Translations under genes and position numbers: made by a program
Part shown: piece after piece, positions 1 through 13,400 of the stretch
Layout of the letters: each line of letters opens with the position of its first letter
Position numbering within the stretch: the first letter of the stretch is position 1
Notes under the pieces: generated by a model
What the model was told of the DNA's origin: nothing
Databases searched by the model: none
Seen by the model: the letters and a program-made list of their open reading frames with translations, nothing else
Source: Straminergon stramineum
Taxonomy: Eukaryota; Streptophyta; Bryopsida; Hypnales; Calliergonaceae
Assembly (NCBI GenBank): GCA_963920665.1
Contig: OY987265.1
Coordinates: forward strand, 34,353,001-34,417,000
Length of the DNA stretch: 64,000 bases
Direction: 5' to 3'

Positions 1-420
1 CATGATGCATCCTCTTGTACTTAAATCACATGCAACATGCATTCATAAAGTTTCCCTTACTAATTGGAAATGGAATATTGAAGACAAAACAATCATTATC
101 ATATTTCTACTAATTGAAAATGGAACATTCATGGCTTCTCATTTATTCATAAGTTTTCTTATATGCTATATTGTCCATTCTCTTTTCATCCATCTTGGAG
201 CTGAATGTTGTCCCCTGTAGCTTCCCATTATGTCTAGACACCACATGTAGACAAGTTGAACTTTTGGATATCAATTCTTTAGTTTTGCATTAATTGTATT
301 TGATCCTTTTCTAGGGTTGATTTGAAGAGCATGGTTGATTTGAATAGTATGGTATCTTAAAGGAACAATTAGCTTATTTAAAAAATGTAATGATTTATTG
401 ACAATATATAGCCAAATTGC
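1..420. other. AT-rich intergenic DNA
   Basis: I see no gene here. The only open frame of any length, near the left edge, lacks recognisable protein features and has the low-complexity composition of the surrounding DNA. The stretch ends where a short TTAA-type repeat begins. Confidence 0.5.
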
Positions 421-650
421 CTAATCTTTAAAGGATGCCACAACTATTTTTTAGTTGATGAATGATAAAGAATCCTTCTATATAGGACAAAAGTGCTACT
501 ATTCATCCTTGAAATTTTGTGAGAAAAGGGAGGTCTTGTACAATAGTTTGACCTTCCAAAGACTGCTTATAAATTTTTTTTAAACCAATGATTTACCATG
601 GTATAAAGCAAATGATTTCCACGGTCACCAGTCCGTCCTTTAAGGGTTAA
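421..650 (-). mobile_element. Short TTAA-type MITE (family A, about 230 bp)
   Basis: This is a minus-orientation copy of a repeat found seven more times in the window. The right end reads TCCTTTAAGGGTTAA. The left end is decayed but still aligns with the TTAACCCATAAACGATGCC type of end. Internal landmarks shared with the other copies are an ATTCATC..GAATGAT block and the sequence ACGGTCACCAGTCC. It encodes nothing. The TTAA edges and CCC/GGG termini suggest a non-autonomous piggyBac-like element; that assignment is inference. Confidence 0.65.
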
Positions 651-1459
651 GGGCTAAACAATTTCCACGAAGACCCACAACCCCGAAAATGTGCAATTAC
701 AGAGTCACAATTGCGAAGACCACAATCGCGAAGACTCCTGAAGATGTGCAATTACAGAGTCACAGTCCCGAAGAACGATGCGAATGTGCAATTACAGAGG
801 GAAGAGAGAAGACCTATTGAACTGCTGCTCCGGAGATACTGGTTTCCGTTACGGATTCAAAACCGGCAGACAGCGCGGGAATTGCGCGAGTCGGAGTCGT
901 CGAACGATGCCATTCTCCAAACTATCACCGATCGATCGATTGACCGACCGACAGCGGTTCCTTTCTCAATTTGTATAATCCTCCTTTTCGCACGGCAACT
1001 TCATTGAATTTGCAGCTTCTGGGGTACAACTTTCGCGTAATTTTGCCCCAAATTGGTCTGTATACATTGTGTAAAGTGCATTGTGTATGCTTCCTGTGCA
1101 TTTTGCTATACACATTGGAATGTCGAGTGCCGTCATTGAGGCAGTTCCATTGTAGCATGTTTTAGTTATTTGGATGGTCGTGCAAAAGTTCGTCGTCTTC
1201 GTAGCTTGTAGATTCTAGTTCATGGAGGAGAACCACCCTGAGTTGGGTCTCCAATTTCGCTCTCTTCTGTGGAGGATCGGAAAGAGTCTTGTTAGTGATC
1301 CTCCCGCCTTGGATTTGAGGATGACTAGTGTTTGCTCTTAGATTATTGTGGTCCTTCTTCATTATGGAAATTACTGCGGCACGGGAGGTTTATTTGGCAG
1401 TAAGATATTCTTCTTTCGTATGAACAGACTCGAGCATTGAGAAATCGAAGAGGAGAACG
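651..1459 (+). promoter_or_regulatory. Upstream region of the haspin gene
   Basis: This is the DNA before the inferred haspin start and should contain its promoter and 5' leader. It is less AT-rich than the flanks. The 16-mer ATGTGCAATTACAGAG occurs three times, at 689-704, 744-759 and 784-799, each near a CCCGAAGA or GCGAAGA motif. Short open frames occur on both strands but none resembles a known protein. No TATA box or transcription start could be fixed from the sequence. Confidence 0.4.
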
Positions 1460-4400
1460 ATGATGGGCGTTACTGAGACCGCGCTTGGTAAGTGTCTGAC
1501 CGACTGGCGCCTTGAAATATCTGCCGTTGGTAGGCAGTTGAGGATGGGTTTGCATCAATACTGAGTACATCTATTAGTATCCATCTGGCTGCATGATGGA
1601 TTCATGAATTTCTATTCTCTTTCGTTGTAGTTGCTATCCTATCAATGGGACAGATAATGTGATATCGACTTATTACGAGAACTGTGAATTTGTGCAGATG
1701 ATGGCTTCAATCCAGAAGCAAAAAAAGTGACGGCTGTCTATAAACGCCGTGCGAAAGGAACCGAAGCCCAAGCTGGTGATTCCTCGACGTCGGGGTTGAG
1801 GATCTCTGGCTGCGGCAAAACCGATGGTGTTTTTGTTTTCAGGGATGAAGGGTACGTGTAAACTCATGTCGTGTTTCCAATCCGCGTCCCATGGATTCTA
1901 GTCTCCGAGGTTGATGACATCCTAAAGATCTAAATGAATTAGTAAAGCAGTGTGGTGCTCCATGCTTACCGTCTGCTGCAAGCATTTTTACCATTCAACA
2001 AGGTAAGAAGATTTAAGAATTAGATATTCAACATCCCGTTCTCGGAGATAATGTGTGACTCTCTTTGGTACATTTTGGCATTGGCAGGGCGAAGAACAGG
2101 GTTGTCTCAGGAAAGAATGGCAATCGGGGGAAAAAAGATAGTTGGCTCAATCGGTCCCTTTCGTTCAGGTAAGAAATGCTGGCCATAGCCTATCCTCAAG
2201 TATTGGATTGCCAAGAGTTCGTTGTAAGGGCTTTCCAAAGACTTTGCAGTGTCTGATAGTGGACATGTCAATGCGATTGCAGAGGAAGACGAAGTAGCCT
2301 TGTGCCTACTCACCGACAGCCTTTGGCCTCTCTCACGAACAACATCCTTGGCTCAAATGGATTTCTTAAGAAAAAGCCAGTTCAGACGGTGGGGGTAAGC
2401 TTCTGATGTCGCTTGTATCACGAGATGTTTCGGTTCCTGTTCTGATCACGAAGAAACAAAAGTTAGAGGATACTCTTTGCGTCACTTCCAGCATTTAGCA
2501 TATTTGGGAGTGTGATTTGTGAGAGATGTAGAGAGAGCTTTGGGTGCAAGAGCCTTATCTGATGAGATAATTTTTTTTCACTATGACCGAATTTCTTATG
2601 CAACTTCAGAGTGAGAATTGTAGACCACTATAGTGACAGCAGGCAACCTCATTTCCATTGAATGATCAGAGGCCAAAGACATTTAGCCACGCTTACATCA
2701 CTTGCTAATAAGTCCAATCAAGCGCGTGAAAAGATAAGTTGCTGTGGTATCAGCGATCAGTAAATGAGAAGAGAGAAGGTCCCCAACGGTTGTAGAATCC
2801 TCTACCTAGTGACGTGAATGTTCTCTTATTCGGAAGCGTTTTGCGGTCTAGATTTCTGGAAAACGTCGAACGAGTATTCTTTTCATTAGAAGGATTGCTG
2901 ACATGAGGTGTTGCTCGTGCAACAGAATACCAGGAGGACCTGGACTGGTGTTCCATCTTCATATGTGAAAGAACAACGGGCAATCTTTGCAGATGTCGAT
3001 GCTTTTGATTTGGATGAGAAGGAAGTTGTTTGTAGTCCTTTCGCCAAGAAACAACAACAGCAGCAACAGATGCGGGACAGTCTTGATTTTGCAAAATCTC
3101 AAATGCTAAAATACGGCTTTGCATTCAATGAAGTATTGCGTAATTCTAACCTCTCAGAAAGTGAGTTACTGAGTGCGGCTCTGCAGACGCCTCACCGAGC
3201 ATTGCGTCAAGCGGAACCCAAAAAACTCCTCATACCTGCTCCTTCACCTTTGACAACTGAGGAAAGAGTTTCGCTGAACAATCCATTCTGGCTTTCTGGC
3301 ATCATTAATGATCAAGATGTCCCTTCACCAGAAATACTTAGAGACAAGCCCGTTACACGTCGTAGCAGTAGGCATTCTGCAGAGACGGCTAGGCAGAGGG
3401 ATACCTCTTCTCGTTTATCATCTAGTTCGTGGGTCAGCAACGACGAAGAAAATGATCTGGCTAGGCAGAGGGATATCTCTTCTCGTTTATCAGCTAGTTC
3501 GTGGATCAGCAACGACGAAGAAAATGATCTGGCCCGGCCATCTCCAGATGTGTACGCTTGGGACCAACCGATGAGACGACGGAGCAGTAGATCTTCTGCG
3601 GACTCCGCTAGCCAGGGAAGAAACAGCAGAAGTGTTTGTAGCATTGATGAGGAAATACCAACTCTAGTGGGCATTCATACTATAGAAGACGGTGCAATTC
3701 TTGACTTCGAAACGGCTTCTCTGCTCAATCGACTGGAAGCCTTGCATCTTCAGGAGGGAGAGAACCACAACATATTCCGTAAGATGAGCGTTTGCACGCC
3801 AGTATCAGAGGAGGGTGAAGAGGAGGCCGAAGAGGAAATTCACGGTGTGTTCCGCAAGATTAGCCACTGTACGCCCGTGCCTGAGGGGTCTGAAGAAGAG
3901 TGTGAATTGGAGTTGGACAGACCAGATACGTGCTCAAAAGATGCGCATGATTGTTCGTTGGAGGAAGAGGTTGCTTTGTCAGTGTTTGATGTTCTCCTGC
4001 AAGAATGTCGTCAAACGGAGATCCTGACCATGAGTGAAGCGCTTTCAGATTTCTGGTGGGAACCCCTGTCACTTCCTTATTTGAATTTAGTCCTTTCTGC
4101 CTATTTGTACGTTTTAATTATATTCTATGTGAATGGGAAAGTTGATTTTGTGTTTAGTCAACGAAGTTTATCTTTGAGTGAACGGTGAATGATCTTATAC
4201 CTGTTGTCAATCTTCTCATTATGTTGGAAGGCTTGCCCTAACGCAGGCTTGATATTTCCTTTTTCGAAGTGCTGTTTGTACTCATTTGTGCGTTTGTGGC
4301 AGCGATCTACGGGAGATCAAGAAACTGGGAGAGGGAACATATGGAGAGGCTTTTAGAGGAGGTGGGAATGTCTTCAAGATTGTGCCCATGGATGGAAGCT

Positions 4401-7094
4401 TCCAAGTTAATGGAGAAACCCAGAAGGTATTACCCAGGAACCTTCATGTTTAGTTCATCTACACTGGGAAGCTAAGATTTTCGACGTATGTCGACCTCCC
4501 CAATCCCATGGATTGACTAGGAACTGGATCAGGTCACCACTTTGAGATTCTATACATTTGCATGATTACCTGTGCCTGCTGATTGCAGACATCAGGGGAA
4601 ATGTTAAGTGAAGTGGTTTTGTCCAACGCTTTAAACAAGTTGCGGGGTGGGCCAAAGAGAGATGAATCCAACATCTGCAATTCATTCGTCGAGACAAAAG
4701 CGTACGAAACTTGTCATTTTTTTTATAACATCTACATACTTTTGCTTACAGTTCGATTGAGACTCTTATCTGAATTCCACAAAGATTCTTATTGTCAGAA
4801 AATTCAACCATTCGATACTGATAATCACAGAGGACCGGTGTTACATTCTATGCAGACAGTACCATTGTAAATTAGCGGTAATCTGGTCCGTTGAACCATA
4901 ATTTTTTCCACATCATCTAGCTATCAGATGACTTAATAAAATATCTTGGCATCTTCAAACCTCAAATGCTCACTGAAATGTGTCATTTTTTTGGCAGCAC
5001 GCGAATTTGCCAAGGCTGCTATGACCCTGAGCTTGTCCGAAGTTGGGAGGATTGGGATGCCCTTAACACGTCTGAAAACGATCATCCCTCGATCTTCCCC
5101 GATCATCAGGTCTCCTCTGTCTCTCTCCCCCGTCATATTGCTGCGGAATCTTGGATTGTATATGAAACATTCTCTAAACCTATCGAAAATGTCTCATAAA
5201 CATCTCCACGTTTGAACAAAGAGTTCAGCCTTAGTTGCAGTTATATTGATCCTAAGGTCATCATCTGAAAGAGATCAGGTTGCAGTTGTATGTTGTGTTT
5301 GTCCTTACAGACGGAGGAAGGGATCTCGAGAGTTTTGCTCTAGAAAATTTTAATGAAGCTCGAAGTCTCTTGCTCCAGGTAGGCTGCCATTGGATAGTCG
5401 CATCGTTTTCTATTTTAGAAAGTCACGGCTCACTTTTTAATCATACTTCACTTCATACTGCAATTGACTTAAACTCCAAGGAACGTTTATAGGGATGATT
5501 GTTAAGTTTCTGCAGGAGTTGCCCAAGTGTTGGCTTTCAATCACAGCCGTTTTTATCTGCTGAAGCGTCCTCATCGTCTAATTCTTTTCCTGCGATTGTG
5601 ACGGAATTCTAAGCAGAATTAGCACATTTGTGGGCTATTCAAATAGCCTTTCTTTCTCTCAACCCAGAAACTCATTGATAAAGAGCACAATGGCTTCATA
5701 TGTAGATTGTACTAGCACTGGCGGTAGCAGAGGAGGCTTGCGAATTTGAACATCGAGATCTTCATTGGTACATTTTGTACCCACACTTCTTGATTTCGAG
5801 GGTATATTTAAAAGTTCATATTACATAGTAGGGAATTTCTGTTATGCACTACTTGTTACTCGAAAATGATGTTACGACCAGGTTAAGAATCTCATTTGGG
5901 ATGACTGCCAGACTGTCTGTTTTGAAGCCACTCTTGGCATTGCTGCTTGCCAAGTCTTAGATAGGAGCCGCATTGGATTCTTGAACTTCGCATCGTCTTG
6001 TACTAATTGTACAGTTTGTGTTGGTGTACAGGGGCAATATAGTTCTGGCAAGAGATCAACACGAATATGTACCCTTTCGATTCCTTGGCCAGGAGAAGCG
6101 AGTGAAAACGCATGGCCTCTCCGTCTCTCTCATCGACTTCACACTCTCGCGAATTAATACAGGTTCAATTTTTTGCTTTTGAAGAGGAGGACTACCTAGC
6201 AAACAGATAAACTTTCATTCTAGATCTAAAGTTTGTAGAACATTTTAAATTCAGTAATTAGTTTGACCAATCTGACTGATGCAAGTAAGTTGTGCAAAAT
6301 GAGCTGACTGAAAATTAATGTCTTGGAACAGGAAATCAAGTCCTATTCTGTAACTTAGCTGCAGACCCGGCTCTATTTGAAGGCCCTAAGAACGATGTAC
6401 AGGTGAGCAACTAGACATTCATGACAGCCACTCGCCAAGATATTTGCCAAGATTGCAACTGTCTTGATGATGTAGCTGGCTTGCTCACTGGCAGGACCAA
6501 TTCATTCAATTTTTTCCGGTAACTTAATATAACCTAATGTTAACGCAGGCAAATACATATCGAAGAATGCTGAAGATAACTGAAGGCCAGTGGGAGGGAC
6601 GGTAAGAGCCTTGCCACGCATTATTTATATTGATACGATCCTTGGTCTTCCAAAGGTGCCGTGCATGTAGTTTACACGACAAAGTAGTCTACTTCTCAGA
6701 GAAGTAACCTCTTTAATTGATTGTTACAGGTTTCTCAAGACAAATTGTCTGTGGATTCACTATGTAGCAGACATACTTCTCAGCAAAAAGACCTTTGTAA
6801 GCTTCTTTCTCCAAACCAGATTGTCTGTTTCAGAAGTTCTATATTTGGAGTGCAGCAAATGAAAGAAGACATGGAGGTTGTGGTGCTGAGTTTATTGATA
6901 TGATTATTATTCTTCTTTCATATGCGCACTGTCATGGGCGTTGTCATGTTCTTACTCGTAACGACGGTTTGCAGAAATCTTCATCAGCGGAGAAGCGGTC
7001 CTTGCGAGACTTCAGGAAGAGAGTATTGCTGTATGAATCAGCTGGAGCTGCCGTGTTGGATGACTTCTTCAATGGCATGTGGGCTGATCTCTAG
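1460..7094 (+). CDS. HASPIN: Haspin-type serine/threonine kinase (plant haspin), 15 exons
   Basis: Known for the family: haspin phosphorylates histone H3 at Thr3 in mitosis and helps place Aurora kinase at centromeres. Coding exons: 1460-1487, 1698-1851, 2088-2168, 2283-2394, 2926-4055, 4303-4426, 4589-4701, 4998-5109, 5286-5378, 5706-5767, 6032-6162, 6332-6402, 6549-6601, 6730-6796, 6975-7094; all phases agree, giving 816 aa. The N-terminus has the plant-haspin patches VYKRRAK, KDSWLNRSLSFRGR and FADVDAFDLDEKE (residues about 146-158), then a long Ser/Glu-rich region with poly-Gln. The kinase starts near residue 503: LGEGTYGEAF loop, Lys527 in FKIVP, HRDLHWGN with Asp667, and IDFT with Asp705 in place of DFG, as is normal for haspin. 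It is longer than the Arabidopsis protein (about 600 aa) because of the Ser/Glu-rich insert. An alternative start is the adjacent ATG at 1463. Exons 1-4 rest on phase and short similarity; the kinase exons are firm. Confidence 0.93.
3388..3531 (+). repeat. 72-bp in-frame tandem duplication in haspin exon 5
   Basis: Two near-identical 72-bp units lie head to tail at 3388-3459 and 3460-3531. Each encodes 24 residues starting ARQRD and ending NDEENDL (protein residues about 280-303 and 304-327). They differ at only a few bases. The frame is kept, so the duplication lengthens the disordered Ser/Glu-rich linker before the kinase domain. Confidence 0.9.
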
Positions 7095-8234
7095 CGTTGT
7101 GCTTACATGTTCAGAATCCCTTCGTTACCGCTGACTCGATTCACATATCCAGGGTATATGCAGGGCCCCTGTCAATGTGATGACCTTTTCTTGTTCCATG
7201 TATTAAACTTCAGACCCAAGTTGCATGTGTTAAGAATGCTTGACACTGCCTCTTCTTTAGTTATTTTTGTCATAATCCTGTAGACATTGGAAGTTGCATA
7301 ATCAGACCGCTTAAAAAGCCGACCATGCCAGTCGTAGAAAAAGTTGAAGATTCTTACTGCGTGGACTTCATCGTCTAATGTGCAAGAAATTTTCATCAAT
7401 TTTTCTCTGTTGAACCTACGTCAAATTTCTCTGACATCTTGATGTCACCCTGCTCTGACGCCTTTTGTATCTACGTCAAGAATTTTTCAACATCTTGCTT
7501 TTGTATCCAGTGTCATCTTTCTCTGAACTCGGTTCTTCATGCCAATCTACCGTCTAGTCATTGTACCTCCTGGACACTGCAGTTGAAGATTGTGACAACT
7601 GCCAAGATCATCATTAAGCTTACATTTTAAGTTTACCACCAAATGGGGTGCCCAAATGCAGACGTTGAAGTTGAGTGAGGCACAGTAGTCGTCAGGTGTA
7701 AGGAATTTGTCTCATGACAAGAATAGGTCAACACACATTGTCCAAGTCAAAGAGGCCATGATATAACAGTTCAAATCATTCTCTATTACTCTTTCTTTTC
7801 ACCCAAATGAAATAGCACTCCTTGGCACAACCCGGCGCCCTCATTGGGTGTTTCTGCAAATTCAATTCAACCCCCACTGTGGAGACTCAATTACGCTTAC
7901 TTGTGAGCCATGAGCAAGTCAAGTGTGTCGACCACCTTCCCTTGTCACACTTCTCATTTCTCTTCACATAAATAATTATGAGTCAAGCTACCCTATAGAA
8001 GTGTCTCTAGTCTTTGTTTCTTCTAGCATGAGCATGTGGCCTGCTACTATTACATTCACTAGAATAATCCTCAAAAAGACTATTTTATAGACCCGTAGTA
8101 GCTCGTCTAATAGTCATTTTTGTAGGCTCACTATTTTAGCCTTGTTTGTGAGTTGTTCAAATTTCTCATTGTGAAGTTGGCCTTCTTTACATAGTGACTA
8201 CAAAATTGATTTACAAAATCAAGATGATGTTGTC
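7095..8234. other. 3' flank of haspin and intergenic DNA
   Basis: The first few hundred bases probably hold the haspin 3' untranslated region; no polyadenylation site could be fixed. The rest is AT-rich with no convincing open frame, RNA gene or repeat structure that I could find. Confidence 0.4.
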
Positions 8235-8879
8235 TTAACCCCTAAATGCCCAAGGCTTGTTTGGAGCTTCTTGAAATTCGCTCTAAATTGAACAAAAAGT
8301 CAACATTTTCATAAGTTGTACCAATTTCTTTTGAATTGTAACCGTACAAATTCAAACTAGACATGTTAGAGATCACATAGGAAAAGAAAACATAACAATA
8401 TCACTTATAGATTGAAAGATTATAATGTTTGATCATGAGGGTGTAAAAACTATGAAAATTTTTCAATTCACTTTTTGCATGTCAACTCTAAAAAGTTGGT
8501 CACTAAAAAAATATGAGGTTATAGGACCTAGCATGCACAACTCCAATCAATTTACATTTTTTCAAAATCTATTCTACAATTTTTAAAAATGAATTTCTAA
8601 TGTGATTTTGCCTCCAAGATCTAGTGTATTTGAGGCTCATTTCCAAGAGCCCGCAATACTATGGGAAGTCAAGATTGCACTGGGTACCCTTGCACAAAAT
8701 CTTCAATAGAAAAATCATAATCCTTTATTTTTAAGATTAGCTTTTTGATCCTAAAACTAGACTTCAAAAAGAATTCTCCAGAAATATAAGCTACTAATAA
8801 TAGCAATTTGGTTGGGTTTTACTTAACTTCAAAGTTTTCCATACACCTCATTTGGGTGCCTTGGGCATTTAGGGGTTAA
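8235..8879. mobile_element. Medium TTAA element (family B, 645 bp)
   Basis: The element starts TTAACCCCTAAATGCCCA and ends with the exact reverse complement, TGGGCATTTAGGGGTTAA. The match continues to 22 bases in all, so this is a perfect terminal inverted repeat flanked by TTAA. The interior is AT-rich and non-coding. It shares an internal block (ACCGTACAAATT, then a GATTGAAAGATTATAATGTTTGA-like run) with the copies at 9502, 44519, 59254 and 62254. It looks like a non-autonomous piggyBac-type element. Confidence 0.75.
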
Positions 8880-9501
8880 AGTGACTCATTTCTCCATATC
8901 TCAATATAAATAGTACTTCAAGCCTCCTTTTATTTTTGGCTATGTGTATCCTTCTTGTCTTTGAATTCATTTATTTACTTCCACCATTTCCTCATTGGTG
9001 TTCCATTTTCTTTTTATTCCTACAAGTGGGTGCTTCAAATGACTTTCAAGTGTTGTAGCCCTTAGGCGTGTAGACAATCGTTGGGTATTTATTAATAAAG
9101 AGTCCACCTTGGAAGGGGTTCTTCTCTTTTGTACAAATGAAAGTGAATTTTAATAAATAAATACCAATACTACCTAAACCTTTCCATCAAGCCAAGAAGC
9201 ATGAATCAAAAAGAGTTTGTCTTGTGATGGTGTGTAGGTATGTTGGAGTCTACATATAAGAGTTGAAATGACCTTAGAAATTGATAGACTTAGATAATTC
9301 TAATGCATACAACAATGTATGCTATGCATCCACAATTGCAAAACCTTATTAAAAAGCCCTTGAATGTTATTATATATTAGGAAAAAAACATTTGTCTTAC
9401 CATAAATCACCTTGGTTTCCAAACGAAGTTGATATTGAATTTTTTTCTGAATGATTGGAATTCCATCTCTATTTTAAAATAGTAAAATTCTCTACAATAT
9501 T

Positions 9502-10455
9502 TTAACCCCTAAATGTATTTGACTATGTTTTCACCAAAAACACTCCAAAATTGTCATCTCTAGTACAAGTACCAAACTTCAGAAAAAATACATTTTTGGA
9601 CAAATGTAACCGTAGGATCTTGTAGTGATCTGGTTTGGGAAGATGCGGAAAAAATTTCAGAAATTTCCACCGTTTGGATTGTAAGATATTAGCATTTGAA
9701 GTGACAAAAAGTCATTTTTTGTCCCTGCGAAAATCCGGGCAGATGCACTCCACAAGGTCAGATCATTATGAAAAAATGTCCAAAATGGTTGTAACTCGTT
9801 GGATTCATTCTTCAAGTCATGTTGGCTACATGCTTGAAAAATTTTAGATCATTTGGAATTGTACAACATATAGGAAAAAAATAGTAAGTTGAAAGAAGTA
9901 GAGAATGATTCAAAATACTAAATTATTAATCATTTATTTATGGAATTGAAAAATGACAATCCAAATGGTTAAATTTTTGTAATAAACAATCAACACCTCA
10001 AGTTTTTATTTTTTTCCAAAAAATATTAAAAATTGAGTGAAATAAAGGTCTTCAAAGTTTATTTTAGAGTAGAGATTCCATTATTACCCACAAACTACCC
10101 ACAACTAAAACTCTTCATAACTTTCATCTCATTAATCAAAATGGAATGATTCAAAGCTTTCCATGTATATAAAAATCAGGAAAATAAATTTCAAATTTTT
10201 ATTTTAAAAAAAAGTGATTTTTAAAGAAGTTTTTTTTGCTGCCTGAGCTGCTCGGCGAGCAATGAAAACAACATATCATACAATAACTTTTTAACCATGT
10301 ATTCAAAAGTCATGAAAATTTTTGGGTCTTAAAGCTACTCCTCGGGCACATGTTGTGTGAAAATTTCAAAGAAAAAAAATAAAAATTCCATCCGTAGTGA
10401 GCTGCCCAAAATTGCTATATTGCCAAAAAACACTGTTTGGTCCTTTAGGGGTTAA
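9502..10455 (+). mobile_element. Long TTAA element (family B, 954 bp)
   Basis: The ends are TTAACCCCTAAATGTATT and TGGTCCTTTAGGGGTTAA; the outer 12 bases form the inverted repeat and the two ends then diverge. The copy at 62254-63200 is the same element in the opposite orientation along nearly its whole length, including the GACTATGTTTTCACC block next to one end. The 70-codon open frame at 9635-9847 lies inside and has no protein-like features. No transposase is encoded. Confidence 0.75.
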
Positions 10456-13400
10456 TATAAAATCAGTAAGAGATTCATGTTTAATAAAGTTAACTTACTT
10501 TGATTCTTGAGTCATGTCTTCAAAAGAGATTGTAGTTTACATTCTTTCTAATTTTAACTTCCATTCCTTGATACCAACAATCTAGGCAAACACATTAGCT
10601 ACTAACTTGCTACTAAATGTAGGTTATTTATTGTGATCACAAAGAATAACTCTAGGAGGAGTTAAGAAGAGTAGCACTTACTTGCTATTTGGATCCATGT
10701 GGCTTATTTATTAAAAATATCTTCACTATGTTCATTTGGTGTACCTACCGATATTAGACTCAAGTAGAAAGTTATAAAACCAACAATATGTTTAAAATGG
10801 ATAGGTGTGCCTATGAAAAATAATTTTAAGGCATAAAAGTTTGTCCATTGTACATGTTTGAGTTTCGAATGAGTGGCAATTACACAATTAGGGCACATCT
10901 CTTATGGCACACTTTTTAAGTGCACATTCTTAAGTTTGTCTATCTTCAAAATTTCTCATTGATAGTCTATAGTACACATTTGATTGAACAATTTATGTAT
11001 GGCAAGTTGTGAGTATATGATAATGCACTTAGAAGCCCATATGATTCCATGATGTAGTGTTAAATTATAAAAGAAGTTGGAGTATAAAATAAGAATGCAT
11101 TTATGCCCTATAATGATAACTTTACATACATCTATACATTTTAGAACTCTATATTAATTTCACAACTTCCTATTGTTAATAAGCTCAAAAGACTCTTTAA
11201 ATTTGCATTGATTTTAAGACTAGATTAGAGTGAACATTTTTTATAACTATTTCTTGAATATACTTCTCATTTTGTTGCTTTAAACTTTGTCTATTTACAA
11301 ATATTTTACAAGGAAAGTAAAAAATAAGAATTTTGTGTACTACTATTTTGAAAGGTCAACTTTTTTTGACCATTCACAAATTTACAAGATCTATGTACTC
11401 TTATATTTTCAAATAAAGAGCATCTTATAGTGTGACACTATTCCACCATGAGCAAGTTATGCTTCTTAATTGATTTAACTCAATTTCATCTAGATTCAGT
11501 TAGAAATTTTTTATCAAAATTAAGGTAGGCATATCATTTAATAAAGGTGGTTTTCTTACCTACCATCAAATGAACATTTTTGTACTTTCAAGAAAAAATG
11601 AGGTTGACCTTTTTTTCAAAATAAAAAATTTCAAAGGAAGAAATTTCTAATAATTTAATTTGGAAGAAAGGCAAAAATCCAGAAGTTAAGCAATATTATT
11701 GCAATGTATGTTACAACTAAAATTACCTACTAGTTTCTATCATTATAGAAAAAAAGAAATTTCTTAAGGATGCAATATTAAAGAGTTGAAAACATTTGAT
11801 ACTCACATTTGGAAAAAATGATCTACAAGGTTGCAACACATGTTCATAAAACCATAAAGTAGAATGATACAAAATACTTATGAAATTTTTTTGATTTGCC
11901 AGCATTGTTTTGCAAAAATAACTGTGAATCCAATAAAACTAAATGTGTACAAGAGTAAAATGGGGCAACATTGGCCTATCCTACTGTAGTCTACATTACC
12001 TTTGTATTTAAAATTCAGAGTGGTATTATTAGTGAATCTCAGCCAAAGATGTATCCAAAATTACTCCTATAGCTCTTCATTAAGACCATGATAACACATT
12101 AACATGAAATTAAATGTGAACATACCATACGCGAGGGTCAAATTCAACCCGGGAGTGCCAAAGTTGAACTTCCATGTTAGCTTTAAAGGGGTTCACATTA
12201 CCAAATACCAATCACAAGATGACATGTGGCACTTGTTGATAACAACTTAATCATACATAATTTGTAGAATACCATTGAAGTAAGGAAATTGATTATGGAC
12301 CCATCCCAATTGAGATCCCTAACAGAAGTCCTTATTTTGCTCTTCCACATCTTCATGTAGTAAAATTTGCATTCAATGTCAAATTGGTATTCAAAGAGTT
12401 GGAATTGAAAAATCATTGTTTCATAAAGTCAATGACCACCCTTGTCTGACTTCTACATAGGGCAAATTGTCCTCAATATGAAGGAGCCATTTTCTAGTGT
12501 TAAATGAGCTTTGCTTTGAGAAAACATTGGTTTTCTAACTACAACTAGAATCAACCTAGGATATGAGTAAATTTCATATTCATATGAGAATTTGAATATA
12601 AAAACAATATGTTGCATATATACAAATATCACTTCTTATAAAGTTTGTAAAATATAAAGACAATACATACAAATCAAAGTATATCCATAGTCATATATGT
12701 CATGTATAAGAGCTGCATAAATCATTTATTATTTCAAGTAATCCACACTAAAAAACTTGTAATTGTTATCAACATTCAAATGGATGTTACAACTTCATCA
12801 AAATTCCAATTCAAATAAATTATAACTTTTTATAAAGCTAACACAATTTCCTAAAATCATTTCAAATTTTAAAGTCAAAGCTCTTCTTTACTGATTTCTA
12901 TAGCCTTTTGAAGTTTACCCTTCTAAAATTGGTGGCATCTTCAGAGTATGGCTTGTGATCTCGTTAAAGATTCAAATATATCATATAATATCTTTTTGGA
13001 AAATTATCTACACCATATATATATGTTTACCAATCTTTAGCTTCAAATCCTCTATAATGTTGTTTTTAATGAATTGTTGAAGTTCAAACTTCTAAATCTA
13101 ACAACACTCCTTACTCCTTCACCTTCATGCTCATAGCATTGACTTCCTAGCTCCAAACTAAGAGTTCTATAAATTTATAGATAGCTAACAACTTAATGTA
13201 TATCCTTCATAAATCTTATAACTACATATTTTCTAACCAAACTTTGTTGAGCACTCAAAATTTTTATTCTTGAATTTTGTGACAATTGAACCTTCTTTAT
13301 TTCATTAAGCATAACTTGTATATACAAACTCCAAACAAGGTGAGTCATGCCTTTATGAAATCACAACAAGAAGGATAATACCCTTCTATACTTTCAACAC

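Noticed and set aside
2926..3020. FADVDAFDLDEKE region as a sororin-like cohesin-protection domain
   Set aside because: The downstream exons encode an unmistakable haspin kinase, and the same motif occurs in the N-terminal region of plant haspin.
3312..3674. 120-codon minus-strand frame inside haspin exon 5
   Set aside because: It is antisense to the repeated haspin linker, and its apparent repeats only mirror the plus-strand 72-bp duplication.
9635..9847. 70-codon open frame inside the family B element
   Set aside because: No transposase motif. The corresponding region in the homologous inverted copy at 62254-63200 shows no comparable open frame.
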